Assembly: GCA_003223115.1 (NCBI GenBank)
Contig: QHXW01000058.1
Span: forward strand, 32,751-96,750
Direction: 5' to 3'
DNA: 64,000 nucleotides
Source: Acidobacteriota bacterium
Lineage (GTDB): Bacteria > Acidobacteriota > Terriglobia > Bryobacterales > Bryobacteraceae
Shown here: positions 36,634-45,851 of the stretch, in pieces
How positions within the stretch are numbered: the first letter of the stretch is position 1
Layout: every line of letters starts with the position of its first letter
Made by a program: the position numbers and the translations under genes
The notes under the pieces: model-generated
Seen by the model: the letters and a program-made list of their open reading frames with translations, nothing else
Told to the model about the DNA's origin: nothing
Databases searched by the model: none

Positions 36634-37461
36634 ATGGCGACTGAGAGGGAAATACCAGTGACTCCCGTAAAGAAAGTCGGACAGGCGGCCGGCCCGATAT
36701 TGACTTCTGACCGCGACGGAAACATTGCGATCGTCACGTTGAACCGGCCCGAGCGCCGCAACGCGCTTTCACTCGAGTTGATGCAGGAACTCATCCGGGC
36801 ACTGGAAGTGATCGGCAAGGATCGAGATCTGCGCGTGGTGATTCTGGCTGCCGCCGGCAAAGTGTTCTCTTCTGGACACGACCTTTCTGAGATGGTGGGC
36901 CGAGACGTCAACGAGTACCGCGAAATTTTCGACGTCTGTACAGAGCTGATGGAGAAGATCCAGTCCATCCCGCAGCCGGTGATCGCGCAAGTGCAGGGTG
37001 TCGCGACCGCTGCCGGATGCCAGCTCGTGGCGGCCTGCGACCTTGCGGTTGCCTCCGAAGAGGCTCGCTTCGCTACGCCGGGCGTAAAGATCGGTTTGTT
37101 CTGCACAACGCCGATGGTGGCGCTCTCCCGCGCTGTGGGCCGCAAGCGCGCGCTCGAAATGCTGCTCACCGGCGAAATGGTGGATGCGAAGACCGCGGCC
37201 GAGTGGGGTTTGGTGAACCGCGTGGTTCCGGCGGCCGCACTCGCCAACGAGGCGCGCAAACTTGCGGAGCGCATCGCAGAGGCCAGCTTACTGGTCGTCG
37301 CCATCGGCAAGCAGGCTTACTATACGCAGATCGATCTGAATCAACCGAAAGCCTACGCCTACGCGAAGGAAGTCATGACCATGAATTCGCTCGACGCCGA
37401 CGCCCAGGAAGGCATTTCAGCTTTTCTCGAAAAGCGGCCGCCGTGCTGGACAGGCAAGTGA
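36634..37461 (+). CDS. Enoyl-CoA hydratase/isomerase family protein
   Basis: The 275-residue protein has the crotonase fold signatures: IAIVTLNRPERRNALSLEL, the oxyanion-hole segment FSSGHDLSEM and VQGVATAAGCQLVAACDLAVA, then GLFCTTPMVALSRAVG and the C-terminal helix. It resembles the ECHDC3-like branch. In classic hydratases one catalytic Glu sits in the second segment (GxxxGGGxELA); here the stretch reads ATAAGCQLVAACD, without that Glu, so hydratase activity is doubtful and another CoA-thioester reaction is possible. Start ATG 36634 (MATEREIP) has no good ribosome site; an upstream in-frame ATG at 36556 is less like the family. Confidence 0.85.
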   Translation: MATEREIPVTPVKKVGQAAGPILTSDRDGNIAIVTLNRPERRNALSLELMQELIRALEVIGKDRDLRVVILAAAGKVFSSGHDLSEMVGRDVNEYREIFDVCTELMEKIQSIPQPVIAQVQGVATAAGCQLVAACDLAVASEEARFATPGVKIGLFCTTPMVALSRAVGRKRALEMLLTGEMVDAKTAAEWGLVNRVVPAAALANEARKLAERIAEASLLVVAIGKQAYYTQIDLNQPKAYAYAKEVMTMNSLDADAQEGISAFLEKRPPCWTGK

Positions 37462-37517
37462 ATTTCTAGCGCAGCGTATTTCCAGGCTTGCGGATTCCGG
37501 TTCTCGCGCCACCCTGA

Positions 37518-39659
37518 CTACTGGCTTTTCAAAAACGCGTCAATGCTCGCGATGTTCTTGCGCGCAAGGTCCGCTTCGGCCATCTCACCGTTGATATTCA
37601 GCATGGCCACGAAGTGCTGGCGCGCGGCGGGAAGCATCTCGACAATCCCGTTCTGTTGCGCTTTCTTAGCCAGCACCAGGCCCAGCGCGAAGTGCACATA
37701 GGGATCGCCCGAGTCATAACCCAGGGCTTTCTCGCAGTATGTGATGGCCTGGTCGAAATGCGATTGCTTGCGCTCGGCATCGCATAAGCCAAAATAAGCC
37801 AAGCTGCGGAGATCTTTCCAGATATCCTGCTGCGCGGCGCGCTTCTTCTTGCCAAAGCCCGTCAGAAAGCCAAGCACATAGTAGTTCAACTGGCCCGCTA
37901 ACTTACTATCAAAGTCACTCAGCTTCAGATACGTGTTGTATTCTTTCCTAGCCTCTTCGTAGCTCCCGTTCAAGCGAAGGCTCTCGGCCAACCAGAAATG
38001 TGCTTCGGCATTATTTGGCGCGAGCTGAATCGCCTTACCGGCGGCCTCAATGGACTGCGGATAGGCATCTTTCATGCGATATGCCTGGGCCAGCAGGTAC
38101 CAGCCCATCGAGCACTTCGCATCTCGTCCCACCGCGCTGATCAACTGCCGCACTGCTTCATCCACATTGCCGATATCCAGCAACATGCCGGCATAGCTGG
38201 CGTGAGCCTCCACATAGTCTGCATCAATCTCCACGGCTTTGCGAAAGTACTGCTCGGCTTTCTCCTGCTCGAACAAGGCATTGTAAGTGCGGCCCAGGTA
38301 GAGCGCCGCCTGGCTGTAGGTGGGATCCATTGCCAGCGCCTGCTCGAAGTGAACGGCGGCTTTGCGATAATTCTCCGCGCGCCCCTTCGTATATAGCTCC
38401 ATGCCTTTATCGAGCAGGTCGAGCGCGGCTTTGCTGCGATGCTTGACGATCAGAATCTTGATACTGACCGTGGTCTCCTGGCCTGGATAGACGACCTCCT
38501 CGCGCGGCCCGTCCGGCTCGTATCCCATCTTCACGCCTTTGATGATGTGTGAGCCGGGGACCAGGCCGGGCAGCGAAAGCGGCGTGCCTTTGTTGACGAC
38601 ACCCACGGATTTGCCGTCGACAAAGACCTCGACGCCGGTCGTGTTAGCTTCCAGAACCAAAGTTCCGAATTTCGGCGGCGGCGGCGCGCCAGGTTGCACG
38701 TTCGAGGGCACAAAAGCCAGCATCATGTTGGAATCGAAGCTGCCCCGCTCGGACGTAGGATTCTGCTGTGCGCCCGTAGCTTCGCGGACGTTACGATGGA
38801 CATACTCGGCCAGCTCATCCGCCGTCACGATACCGTCGCGCGATTCATCCGCCGCGCCTTCCAATCCCTTCACGACGTAGTAAGTGAAGATGCCGTGGCC
38901 GCCGCCCCAGTCCTTACTCTCGAACGACCGTTCGCGGTCGCGGCTGGCGGTGAGTGAGAATAACGACCGGTTTAGATTCGACAGCGTGCCATTAATCAAC
39001 TGCACGTCGGTATCGGGATTGATGGCGCCGCTATGACAGGAGTCAGTCAGCAGCACCTTCCACTTACCCTTAATCTTGGCGCTGATGTCCCGCGACAGCG
39101 CTTCCATGGCGTAACCGGTGCCCGCGATGTTTTTCAGATCGATGTCGTAGGGCGCGAGATAAGCCTTGCCCTGATATACGAAACCGTGACCGGCGAAGTA
39201 GATCAATACGCGGTCGTCTTCTTTCGAGACCGAAGGCAGCCATTGCTCGAGCTCATAGCGCAAACGATCCAGAGTAGCTTTCGCGCCCGTCAATTTGTGC
39301 ACGTTTTCGGCTTTGAAATTTCCGCCTTCCGTGCTGATCAGAATGGAATAGACCGAGTCTGCGTCGCGGTCTGGAAATTGAAGCTGCTGCGCCGCTGCCA
39401 GGTTCTTGTATTCCGAAATACCGACCACCAGCGCATAACTCCGCGGAATTCTGACGACGTGTGGCTGCGTGGGAAGCGACGCCGGACCTGTGTCCTTTTC
39501 AAGCCGGAGATCGCGTTGTTGCGTGTCAACTGGCTTGGGAGGCGTTTGCTGGGCGGCCAGCGGCCAAGCTAGAATCGCCGCGGCGCAGAATCGCGCTAGA
39601 TACTCCGCGGCCCTCCTAGAGCCGCTCAGCCGGTTACTTATGTGCCAGTCGAAATTCAT
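37518..39659 (-). CDS. Caspase-like (C14) protease with PEGA domain and TPR region, exported
   Basis: The 713-residue protein has a signal peptide (AAAILAWPLAA), then a caspase fold: YALVVGISEYKNLAAA, the catalytic YFAGHGF with H158 and TDSCHSG with C208, and DGIVTADELAEYV. A PEGA surface domain (GTLVLEANTTGVEVFVDG ... LVPGSHIIKGVKMGYEP, about 340-415) follows, and then about seven TPRs to the C terminus. Bacterial orthocaspases of this type cut after Arg or Lys; this one should work in the periplasm or at the cell surface. It is the last gene of an operon with two DUF4384 proteins and overlaps the one before it by 26 bases. DUF4384 and caspase genes are often linked in bacteria, but the biological role is not settled. 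Confidence 0.88.
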   Translation of the reverse strand: MNFDWHISNRLSGSRRAAEYLARFCAAAILAWPLAAQQTPPKPVDTQQRDLRLEKDTGPASLPTQPHVVRIPRSYALVVGISEYKNLAAAQQLQFPDRDADSVYSILISTEGGNFKAENVHKLTGAKATLDRLRYELEQWLPSVSKEDDRVLIYFAGHGFVYQGKAYLAPYDIDLKNIAGTGYAMEALSRDISAKIKGKWKVLLTDSCHSGAINPDTDVQLINGTLSNLNRSLFSLTASRDRERSFESKDWGGGHGIFTYYVVKGLEGAADESRDGIVTADELAEYVHRNVREATGAQQNPTSERGSFDSNMMLAFVPSNVQPGAPPPPKFGTLVLEANTTGVEVFVDGKSVGVVNKGTPLSLPGLVPGSHIIKGVKMGYEPDGPREEVVYPGQETTVSIKILIVKHRSKAALDLLDKGMELYTKGRAENYRKAAVHFEQALAMDPTYSQAALYLGRTYNALFEQEKAEQYFRKAVEIDADYVEAHASYAGMLLDIGNVDEAVRQLISAVGRDAKCSMGWYLLAQAYRMKDAYPQSIEAAGKAIQLAPNNAEAHFWLAESLRLNGSYEEARKEYNTYLKLSDFDSKLAGQLNYYVLGFLTGFGKKKRAAQQDIWKDLRSLAYFGLCDAERKQSHFDQAITYCEKALGYDSGDPYVHFALGLVLAKKAQQNGIVEMLPAARQHFVAMLNINGEMAEADLARKNIASIDAFLKSQ

Positions 39660-40389
39660 AAATCACCGGCCCTTTCAACGGCATGGGCGAAGAAACCACA
39701 GCAGTGTTCTGCTTGCGCAAGAACATCAGTTCGGGAGCATTCGCCTGCGCCCGGCGATCGATCTGCGCCAGATTGTCGGGCAGCAGCTCCCGCACGGTGA
39801 CGCCCCTCGGTCCCGCGGAGGTGTCGATGCATTCCCCGCGCGCGCGAAACAGCGCGTCATTGCAACGCGGCGTCATACTATCGGGCAGGCGCTTTTCTTT
39901 GGGAGTGGGTGGCGGAAGCGGCACGTACTTGGGTTCCCCTTCTTCCCGGATCTCCGCAGGCGTCACCATCCAGTAAACGACTTCGTGACCAGCGGGGCCG
40001 GCAACGCGAAACCACGCCTGCGTGGCGGGTACTAGATACTCCTTGCCGGATTGCACCTGATTATCGCGCCCCGTTTCGTCACGAGGAAACAGCAGCGAGT
40101 ACGTGCCCGAGGTGCTCTGGTTCATCACGTAGAGATGGCCACTGAAATTCGTTTGAAAGCGGAAACGCACGCGGTCATTCTGATCCAGCACCAACCCTGG
40201 GTCCACGGCGCGCCACACATTACCGTCGCGGCGCTCCAGCACAATTTCCATGCGGTAAGGACCCTGTTGAGATGTAGATTGCGCGCACAGCGGAATCGTA
40301 AGTGGCGTCACGGCCAGCATCACGCCGAGAGCACACGCGGAAATGACGATGGCACCAGCGTTACGGCCGGAAAGCGTTAGTCTGTCCAT
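39634..40389 (-). CDS. Exported DUF4384 protein, second gene of the caspase operon
   Basis: The 251-residue protein has a signal peptide (AGAIVISACALGVMLAVTPLT) and a DUF4384 domain: NDRVRFRFQTNFSGHLYVMNQ, TYSLLFPRDE and DNQVQSGKEYLVP, followed by HEVVYWMV and a Pro-rich linker with a C-terminal helical region. DUF4384 is a beta-sandwich often found with caspase or kinase domains, and its role is unknown. Its 3' end overlaps the caspase gene by 26 bases and its start is two bases after the stop of the first DUF4384 gene, so the three are co-translated. Confidence 0.85.
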   Translation of the reverse strand: MDRLTLSGRNAGAIVISACALGVMLAVTPLTIPLCAQSTSQQGPYRMEIVLERRDGNVWRAVDPGLVLDQNDRVRFRFQTNFSGHLYVMNQSTSGTYSLLFPRDETGRDNQVQSGKEYLVPATQAWFRVAGPAGHEVVYWMVTPAEIREEGEPKYVPLPPPTPKEKRLPDSMTPRCNDALFRARGECIDTSAGPRGVTVRELLPDNLAQIDRRAQANAPELMFLRKQNTAVVSSPMPLKGPVIYEFRLAHK

Positions 40390-40390
40390 G

Positions 40391-41329
40391 TCACTGGTGT
40401 TTCAGCGTGATGTCAGCCACCACACGACCGTCCGCGCTGCCGGTCGGATTCACAGCGTAGACCGCCTTCTCCTGTTTCATTCCGGACTGCTGGTCGTCCA
40501 CCTTTTCGATGATCAGGTCCCGCGCATAGGTATTGCGCAACTTGCCGATCATGTCATCGCTGAAGGCCGCGCTGGCCAGCAGCAACTTGGGCCGCGCAGG
40601 CGCCGTGGGCTCGGTAGCCGCGGGAGTGCTTCCCCCTTGGCCCAATGAATAAATCAGCTTCTCGATATCCGCTTCGGGCTGCCGCGAAAATACGATGAAC
40701 AGCTTTTCTTCGCCTGGCTGCTCGTCGAAGGTAAAAGTGTAGCCGGCTGGAATCTGATAGCTCACCAGCTTCTGTATGCTGTTATCGCCGCCCTCGATTT
40801 CGCCGGAGGGGAATAGCAGCTTCCAGGTACCGCTCGATCCGCGCGTCACCACGTAGAGATGGCCGTCAGTGTTGGTTTGAACCGAGAGCCGGATGCGGTC
40901 CCCGGCGTGAAACACGGTGTCCGGGTTCACCTCGGCCTGTTCGTCGCCGGTTTTTTTCAAGATGGTGTAGCGCAACCCCAGGGGCATTCCCGCACCGTGC
41001 GGCTTGTACGCCGCATTGATCACCGGAACAGTTTCACTGTTGCTCGGGGTCTCGGGCTTGGGGGCGGGGAGCCGGTTCGCCATTTCTTCGCTCGGATTCG
41101 TGACGGAACCGCCAGTCGCCGCCTGCTGATTTGTTCTCCGTCTGGACTGTTTGGCTTTGGCGGACGTCGCGGGCTTTGGAGCTTTCGACACGGCAGCCGG
41201 AGCCGAAGGGGTCTCCACTGCGGAATAAAACAGCTCCCGCGCTGTGAGTTTTTTCGCATCCGGCTGGGCGCCGGCAACTGCGACGAACCCGCAGCAGACT
41301 GCGATGCACAGCCAATAGTGTTTGGTCAT
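40391..41329 (-). CDS. Exported DUF4384 protein with low-complexity linker, first gene of the caspase operon
   Basis: The 312-residue protein starts MTKHYWLCIAVCCGFVAVAGA, a signal peptide, followed by about 90 residues rich in Ala, Pro, Ser and Lys, then a DUF4384 domain (GDRIRLSVQTNTDGHLYVVTRG, GTWKLLFPSGEIEGGDNSI, EKLFIVFSRQPE). The end ARDLIIEKVDD and VVADITLKHQ resembles the tail of the next gene. The two arose by duplication. ATG 41329 has AGGAGGG close upstream; a longer in-frame start (41371) lacks this. It heads the operon and lies 104 bases from the divergent Ig-like gene. Confidence 0.85.
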   Translation of the reverse strand: MTKHYWLCIAVCCGFVAVAGAQPDAKKLTARELFYSAVETPSAPAAVSKAPKPATSAKAKQSRRRTNQQAATGGSVTNPSEEMANRLPAPKPETPSNSETVPVINAAYKPHGAGMPLGLRYTILKKTGDEQAEVNPDTVFHAGDRIRLSVQTNTDGHLYVVTRGSSGTWKLLFPSGEIEGGDNSIQKLVSYQIPAGYTFTFDEQPGEEKLFIVFSRQPEADIEKLIYSLGQGGSTPAATEPTAPARPKLLLASAAFSDDMIGKLRNTYARDLIIEKVDDQQSGMKQEKAVYAVNPTGSADGRVVADITLKHQ

Positions 41330-41433
41330 GAGGCCCTCCTCCGGGACGGCTATTCCCGCACCCGGTTGCAATAATGCCTAGTCTTCTAATAAGATAGCGC
41401 CTAAACCGGTCGGAAGAAAGGTAGTCTAAAGTT

Positions 41434-42045
41434 ATGCGTGCGACGGCAGTGGTGCTTTTCCTTATGCAGGCCCTATCACAGGCCTGGACGGCTAGAGCGC
41501 AGGGACCCGCTCAGGAAGCCGGTTCGGCGCCCAAGCTGAACCTCATGATCGTTGACGGCGACGGTGCGATCAACAATATTCGCCAGCGGACGGCGCGGGA
41601 GCCGATCGTGCAGGTGGAAGACCAGAACCACAAGCCGGTAGCGGGCGCCGTGGTGGTGTTCCTACTGCCGGACCACGGAGCCAGCGGGGTGTTTGCGAAT
41701 GGATCGCATACCTTGACCGTGGTGAGCGACGCCCAGGGCCGGGCAGTCGCCAAAGGCCTTAAGCCGAACAACGTGCAGGGCCAGATGCAGATGCACGTCA
41801 CGGCGTCTCATAACGGCCAGGTGGCGAACGCGACCATCACCCAGACAAACGCGATCACCGCCGCGGCCGGCGCTGCTGCCGCGGGCGCCGGTATCTCTGC
41901 CAAACTCATCGCGGTGCTCGTTATCGCCGGAGCTGCCGCAGCCGGAGGCGCAGTTGCGGCCACTCGTAGCGGCGGATCGTCCACACCAGCCGTTACGCCC
42001 ATTACCATCACGCCCGGGACGGGCACGGTGGGCGCGCCGCATTAA
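41434..42045 (+). CDS. Secreted Ig-like protein with C-terminal hydrophobic segment
   Basis: The 203-residue product has a signal peptide (MRATAVVLFLMQALSQAWTARA), an Ig-like/carboxypeptidase-regulatory fold (EPIVQVEDQNHKPVAGAVVVFLLPDHG, FANGSHTLTVVSDAQGRAVA) and a C-terminal hydrophobic stretch (LIAVLVIAGAAAAGGAVAA) rich in Ala and Gly that may anchor it. The tail is Thr/Pro/Gly-rich. Folds of this type are seen in secreted acidobacterial proteins that dock onto other surface components. It starts the operon divergent from the caspase/DUF4384 genes, with 24 bases to the next gene. Confidence 0.7.
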   Translation: MRATAVVLFLMQALSQAWTARAQGPAQEAGSAPKLNLMIVDGDGAINNIRQRTAREPIVQVEDQNHKPVAGAVVVFLLPDHGASGVFANGSHTLTVVSDAQGRAVAKGLKPNNVQGQMQMHVTASHNGQVANATITQTNAITAAAGAAAAGAGISAKLIAVLVIAGAAAAGGAVAATRSGGSSTPAVTPITITPGTGTVGAPH

Positions 42046-42069
42046 GACCCCCCTCGAAGGAGGAACGCT

Positions 42070-43047
42070 ATGAACAAAGTTCAAGCAAGCCGATTCACGT
42101 GGTTACTGCTCGCCGCACCATTGGCGGCTGGAGCGGCATCGCTCGCCGGCCCACACCTAGGCCTTATGTTTGATCCTGGAGCGAAAGAAATCAGGCCGCT
42201 CCTTGGGATTCCCGGCGCAGCCACCATCGGCGCACCTTTCCCATTGACGGTCAAAATCGAACGTGCCTGGGTGGCGCCAGGACAGGATTACGCGCTGGCT
42301 GTGGAGAAGGGCGACGGCAAAGTACTTCTAATCAGCCTCGGAAACGCCGGTGTTTCGGTCACGCCTGTGACCGCAGCTCCCCCCGCGCCTGCCCGGGTCG
42401 TGTGGAGCGCCAGTGGCAGCGTCGCGGCATTCTATTACGCGAGGACCAAAAGCATCGAGGTCCTGAGAAATCTGCCGGCCGGCTCACGAATCGCGACGAG
42501 CCTCTACCTGTCCGGCATCCCCACGGTTCTGGCTGCAGAAGATGATGGCCGCACGGTGCTCGCGGGAGTCGGTGACACGGTCTTCCTGGTTACAGAGAGC
42601 GGCGAGGTTCCGGTACTCACTGGCGTCGGAAAAATCGGCGCGATCGCTTTCGGTGCTCGAAATACCGCGCTGGTGGCTGACACAGCCGGGAATAGAATCT
42701 ATCGGATCCGCGATGTGACGGGAAACCCGGACGCGGAAATTGTAGCCGAACACCAGGCGGGCATTGACCAGCCGGTGGCGATAGCCGCATCGCGGGATAA
42801 GCGCTTCGCGTTTGTCGCCAATTCGAAGTCCAAGTCAATCTCGATCATCGACCTAATGACCCGCACCCATTCCGTGGTTTCTTGCGCTTGTGAGCCGGCC
42901 ACGCTCGAGCGGATCGGCGGCGGCGAACTGTTTCGCCTCACACAGACTTCGGACCGGCCCTTATGGGTGTTGGACGCCGGCGTGCACGTGCCCCGAACAC
43001 TGTTCATCCCGGCGAACACGGCCTCCGAACGGAGCAGCGCGCATTGA
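42070..43047 (+). CDS. Secreted beta-propeller (YVTN-like) protein
   Basis: The 325-residue protein has a signal peptide (FTWLLLAAPLAAGAASLA) and about six repeated blades of the YVTN/lactonase type, such as GKVLLISLGNAGVSVTP, GDTVFLVTESGEVPV, NTALVADTAGNRIYRI and DKRFAFVANSKSKSISIID. Propellers of this kind bind proteins or small molecules; no enzymatic residues can be named. GGAGGAA lies upstream of ATG 42070. Its stop overlaps the next start by one base (TGATG at 43045-43049), so it is coupled to the long Ig-repeat gene. Confidence 0.75.
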   Translation: MNKVQASRFTWLLLAAPLAAGAASLAGPHLGLMFDPGAKEIRPLLGIPGAATIGAPFPLTVKIERAWVAPGQDYALAVEKGDGKVLLISLGNAGVSVTPVTAAPPAPARVVWSASGSVAAFYYARTKSIEVLRNLPAGSRIATSLYLSGIPTVLAAEDDGRTVLAGVGDTVFLVTESGEVPVLTGVGKIGAIAFGARNTALVADTAGNRIYRIRDVTGNPDAEIVAEHQAGIDQPVAIAASRDKRFAFVANSKSKSISIIDLMTRTHSVVSCACEPATLERIGGGELFRLTQTSDRPLWVLDAGVHVPRTLFIPANTASERSSAH

Positions 43048-45773
43048 TGCGGAGAAAGCTGTCGCTTCAGTTCATGCTGGCGGCAAGTTGCGCCCTGCTG
43101 CTGGCTCCAAGCGCTCGCGGGCAATCGCCCCTGCAAATCACACCCCCTCCACCGTTGTCTGACGGAACAGTGACAAGAAGTTATTTCGCGGGTTTTGGAA
43201 CCAACTATCCGGCGAACGACGCATATAGTTGGGCGCTCGTTGCCGGGAGTCTACCGCCCGGATTGAGTCTAAATGCGGCTACACTCGCGTCACCATACAT
43301 TAACGGGACTGCGACCGCCACCGGTACATACTCGTTCCGCCTGCAAGTGATTGATAGCACCGCAAGCCAGACTGCGGTACAGGATTACAGCATCACCATC
43401 GTCCCCGTGCTCCTCATCACCACGAAGCTTACGCTCCCTGACGCTACCCAGGGAGGCAACTACTTTGTACCGCTCCAGGCAACAGGAGGAACTCCGCCGT
43501 ACACCTGGACCTTGGGGATCGCCAGCTTTTTTGGAAGCGCAGGCGCAGCTTCGATCCCACGCCCCGGTGGCGTTATAAAGCTCGCTTCCAGAGTACAGCC
43601 GTCGATTGCGAATCAGCGCAGTGCTTCACTGGGCCTGATCATCGATAGCAGCGCCAACTTGACCGGTTCACCGAACCAAGCCGGCACGTTCTCATTTTAC
43701 ATCTCGGTAGTGGACAGCTCGGCCAATAACCAGCAAGGAGACCTGCAACTTTTTGCGCTGACGGTGAACGGACCGCCGACGATCTTGACGCCCTCCATGC
43801 TTCCCACCGGAAGTGTTGGGTCGGCGTACATTTTTCCGCTCTCCGCTCAGGGGGGCACGCCTCCGCTGACCTGGAACGTTCTTAGCGGATCCTTGCCGCC
43901 TGGATTGAGTTTGACCTCCCCGGGCTTCCTCGCGGGCCTGCCCACTGCTGCGGGCCTCTACACTTTCTCGGCGTCAGTCGCGGACGTTTGGGGCGCCGCA
44001 GCGACGATGCTATTCGCCATCACGATCGCGCCCGGTTTCACCATTAGCACACCATCGCTGCCCAATGGCACCGCCGGCCAGCCTTATTCCGCCCAGCTAA
44101 AGGCCACTGGCGGCAAGCTTCCGTATGTGTGGCAAATCGCGTCCGGCTCGCTTCCCACCGGCGTAACACTTGATTCCGCAACGGGCCTGATCAGCGGCAC
44201 TCCGCAGTTTCCGGGCACAACCCGGCTTGTCATACAGGCGTCTGACAGCACTCAGGCATTCGCGAAACAGGCCTTCAGCCTGACGATTGCGCCCGGCGGC
44301 CTTACCTTCGTGACCGAAACCTTGCCTAATGGTGCTGTTGCCGAAGCCTATCAGCAAACCGTCGCCGGCGCAGGAGGCACGCCTCCATTTGCTTTCACGG
44401 TGAGCGCGGGCGCGTTGCCGAACGGCCTCAAGCTGGATCCAGCTACCGGTGTGTTGAGCGGAACACCGTCCACCGCCGGCAGTTTCAATTTCACGGTGCA
44501 GCTTGCCGATGCCGCGAAGGCGAGCGTCACCCATGGGCTTGCTGTCACCATCAATCCGCCGCTTGCTATCGATACCACGGCACTGGCCGATGGCAAAGTG
44601 GGGGCGGCCTACTCGCAACAGGTGAAGGTCTCAGGTGGTACCACGCCTTATAAGTTCGCGGCGGTCGGAGCGTTGCCGGCAGGCCTGGCTCTCGATCCGG
44701 CAACCGGCGTTATCAGCGGTACGGCCACCACTTCCGGTCCGGCCAGCCTCACCGTGCAGGTGACGGACGCGGGCCAGGTAGTCGTAAGCCACAAGTACAA
44801 CCTCAACCTCGCAACGTCGCTGGCGTTTCTGACTCCGTCGCCCCTGCCGAACGCGCCTGCTGGAAAAGCCTACACGCTATTTATCAACGTGAGCGGGGGT
44901 ACTGCGCCTCTGACGTTTTCAATTGTTGCCGGCGCTCTTCCGGCCGGACTATCGCTCGATTCGGCCAAAGGCACTCTTAGCGGCACGCCCACCGCCACTG
45001 GCACGTTCCACTTTACTGTACAGGTGACCGACTCGGCGCAGGCCACGCTTCCTCAGGCCTACGACCTCACGGTGACGGCTCCGGCGCTGTCGAAGCCGGA
45101 CATCAGCGGCGTAACGGACACCGAGCCGCCCGCCCAGCAGCCCGCTCTCGGACTCAAGCTGGCCGACCCATATCCGCTGCCACTCGACGGAACCATGGCG
45201 CTAGCCTTCGATCCGGTCCCAGCCGGCGCTGACGATCCTGCGGTTCAGTTCTCGACAGGCGGCCGCGACACGATCTTCACCATTCCGGCGGGCTCGACCG
45301 ACGCCGTTTTTCCGAATAACCAGATCTCGCTCTCGACCGGGACCGTCGCGGGCAAGATCACACTGACGCTCCATTTTAAAGCCGGCGACGCGGATGTGAC
45401 TCCAGACCCGGCGCCGACGCGCGTGATCGACATACCGGCCGCAGCGCCTGTAATTTCAAAAGTGGTGGCCACGCGCACCTCGACAGGTATTCAGGTGCAG
45501 GTTACGGGATTTTCCAATTCGCGCGATATGACCAGCGCGAAGTTTGACTTCCAAGCCTCGGGAGGCACGCTGGCAACGTCGAGCTTTACGATACCGGCGG
45601 ATCAACTGTTCAGCGCGTGGTACAGCAGTTCATCATCGCTGCAATATGGCAGCCAATTCACTTTCGCGCAGCCCTTCGCGATTCCGTCGAATGCCACGAG
45701 CGTCACCAGTGTAGCGGTGACTTTGACCAATAAGCAGGGCGCTTCAACGGCGGTCAGCGCGACCGTGCAGTAG
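43047..45773 (+). CDS. Secreted protein with seven putative Ig (He_PIG) domains
   Basis: From ATG 43047 there are 908 residues: a signal peptide (LQFMLAASCALLLAPSARG), then seven tandem He_PIG-type beta-sandwiches of about 90 residues, each with the signature GGTPPYTW ... GSLPPGLSLDxxTGxISGTP and a closing TFxVQVxDS. The second carries an insert. The last 230 residues are different (PLDGTMALAFDPVP ..., ending in a beta-rich domain), perhaps a new binding module. Ig stacks of this kind often hold a surface adhesin or sensor away from the cell. The gene ends the divergent operon and no cell-wall anchor is seen. Confidence 0.85.
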   Translation: MRRKLSLQFMLAASCALLLAPSARGQSPLQITPPPPLSDGTVTRSYFAGFGTNYPANDAYSWALVAGSLPPGLSLNAATLASPYINGTATATGTYSFRLQVIDSTASQTAVQDYSITIVPVLLITTKLTLPDATQGGNYFVPLQATGGTPPYTWTLGIASFFGSAGAASIPRPGGVIKLASRVQPSIANQRSASLGLIIDSSANLTGSPNQAGTFSFYISVVDSSANNQQGDLQLFALTVNGPPTILTPSMLPTGSVGSAYIFPLSAQGGTPPLTWNVLSGSLPPGLSLTSPGFLAGLPTAAGLYTFSASVADVWGAAATMLFAITIAPGFTISTPSLPNGTAGQPYSAQLKATGGKLPYVWQIASGSLPTGVTLDSATGLISGTPQFPGTTRLVIQASDSTQAFAKQAFSLTIAPGGLTFVTETLPNGAVAEAYQQTVAGAGGTPPFAFTVSAGALPNGLKLDPATGVLSGTPSTAGSFNFTVQLADAAKASVTHGLAVTINPPLAIDTTALADGKVGAAYSQQVKVSGGTTPYKFAAVGALPAGLALDPATGVISGTATTSGPASLTVQVTDAGQVVVSHKYNLNLATSLAFLTPSPLPNAPAGKAYTLFINVSGGTAPLTFSIVAGALPAGLSLDSAKGTLSGTPTATGTFHFTVQVTDSAQATLPQAYDLTVTAPALSKPDISGVTDTEPPAQQPALGLKLADPYPLPLDGTMALAFDPVPAGADDPAVQFSTGGRDTIFTIPAGSTDAVFPNNQISLSTGTVAGKITLTLHFKAGDADVTPDPAPTRVIDIPAAAPVISKVVATRTSTGIQVQVTGFSNSRDMTSAKFDFQASGGTLATSSFTIPADQLFSAWYSSSSSLQYGSQFTFAQPFAIPSNATSVTSVAVTLTNKQGASTAVSATVQ

Positions 45774-45851
45774 ACCTGTCATCACATGTCCGCGCCCTGA
45801 ACCCCGCGCAACGGCAAGCGGATGAAGCAGGGCCCACCAACGCGGCCAGTA

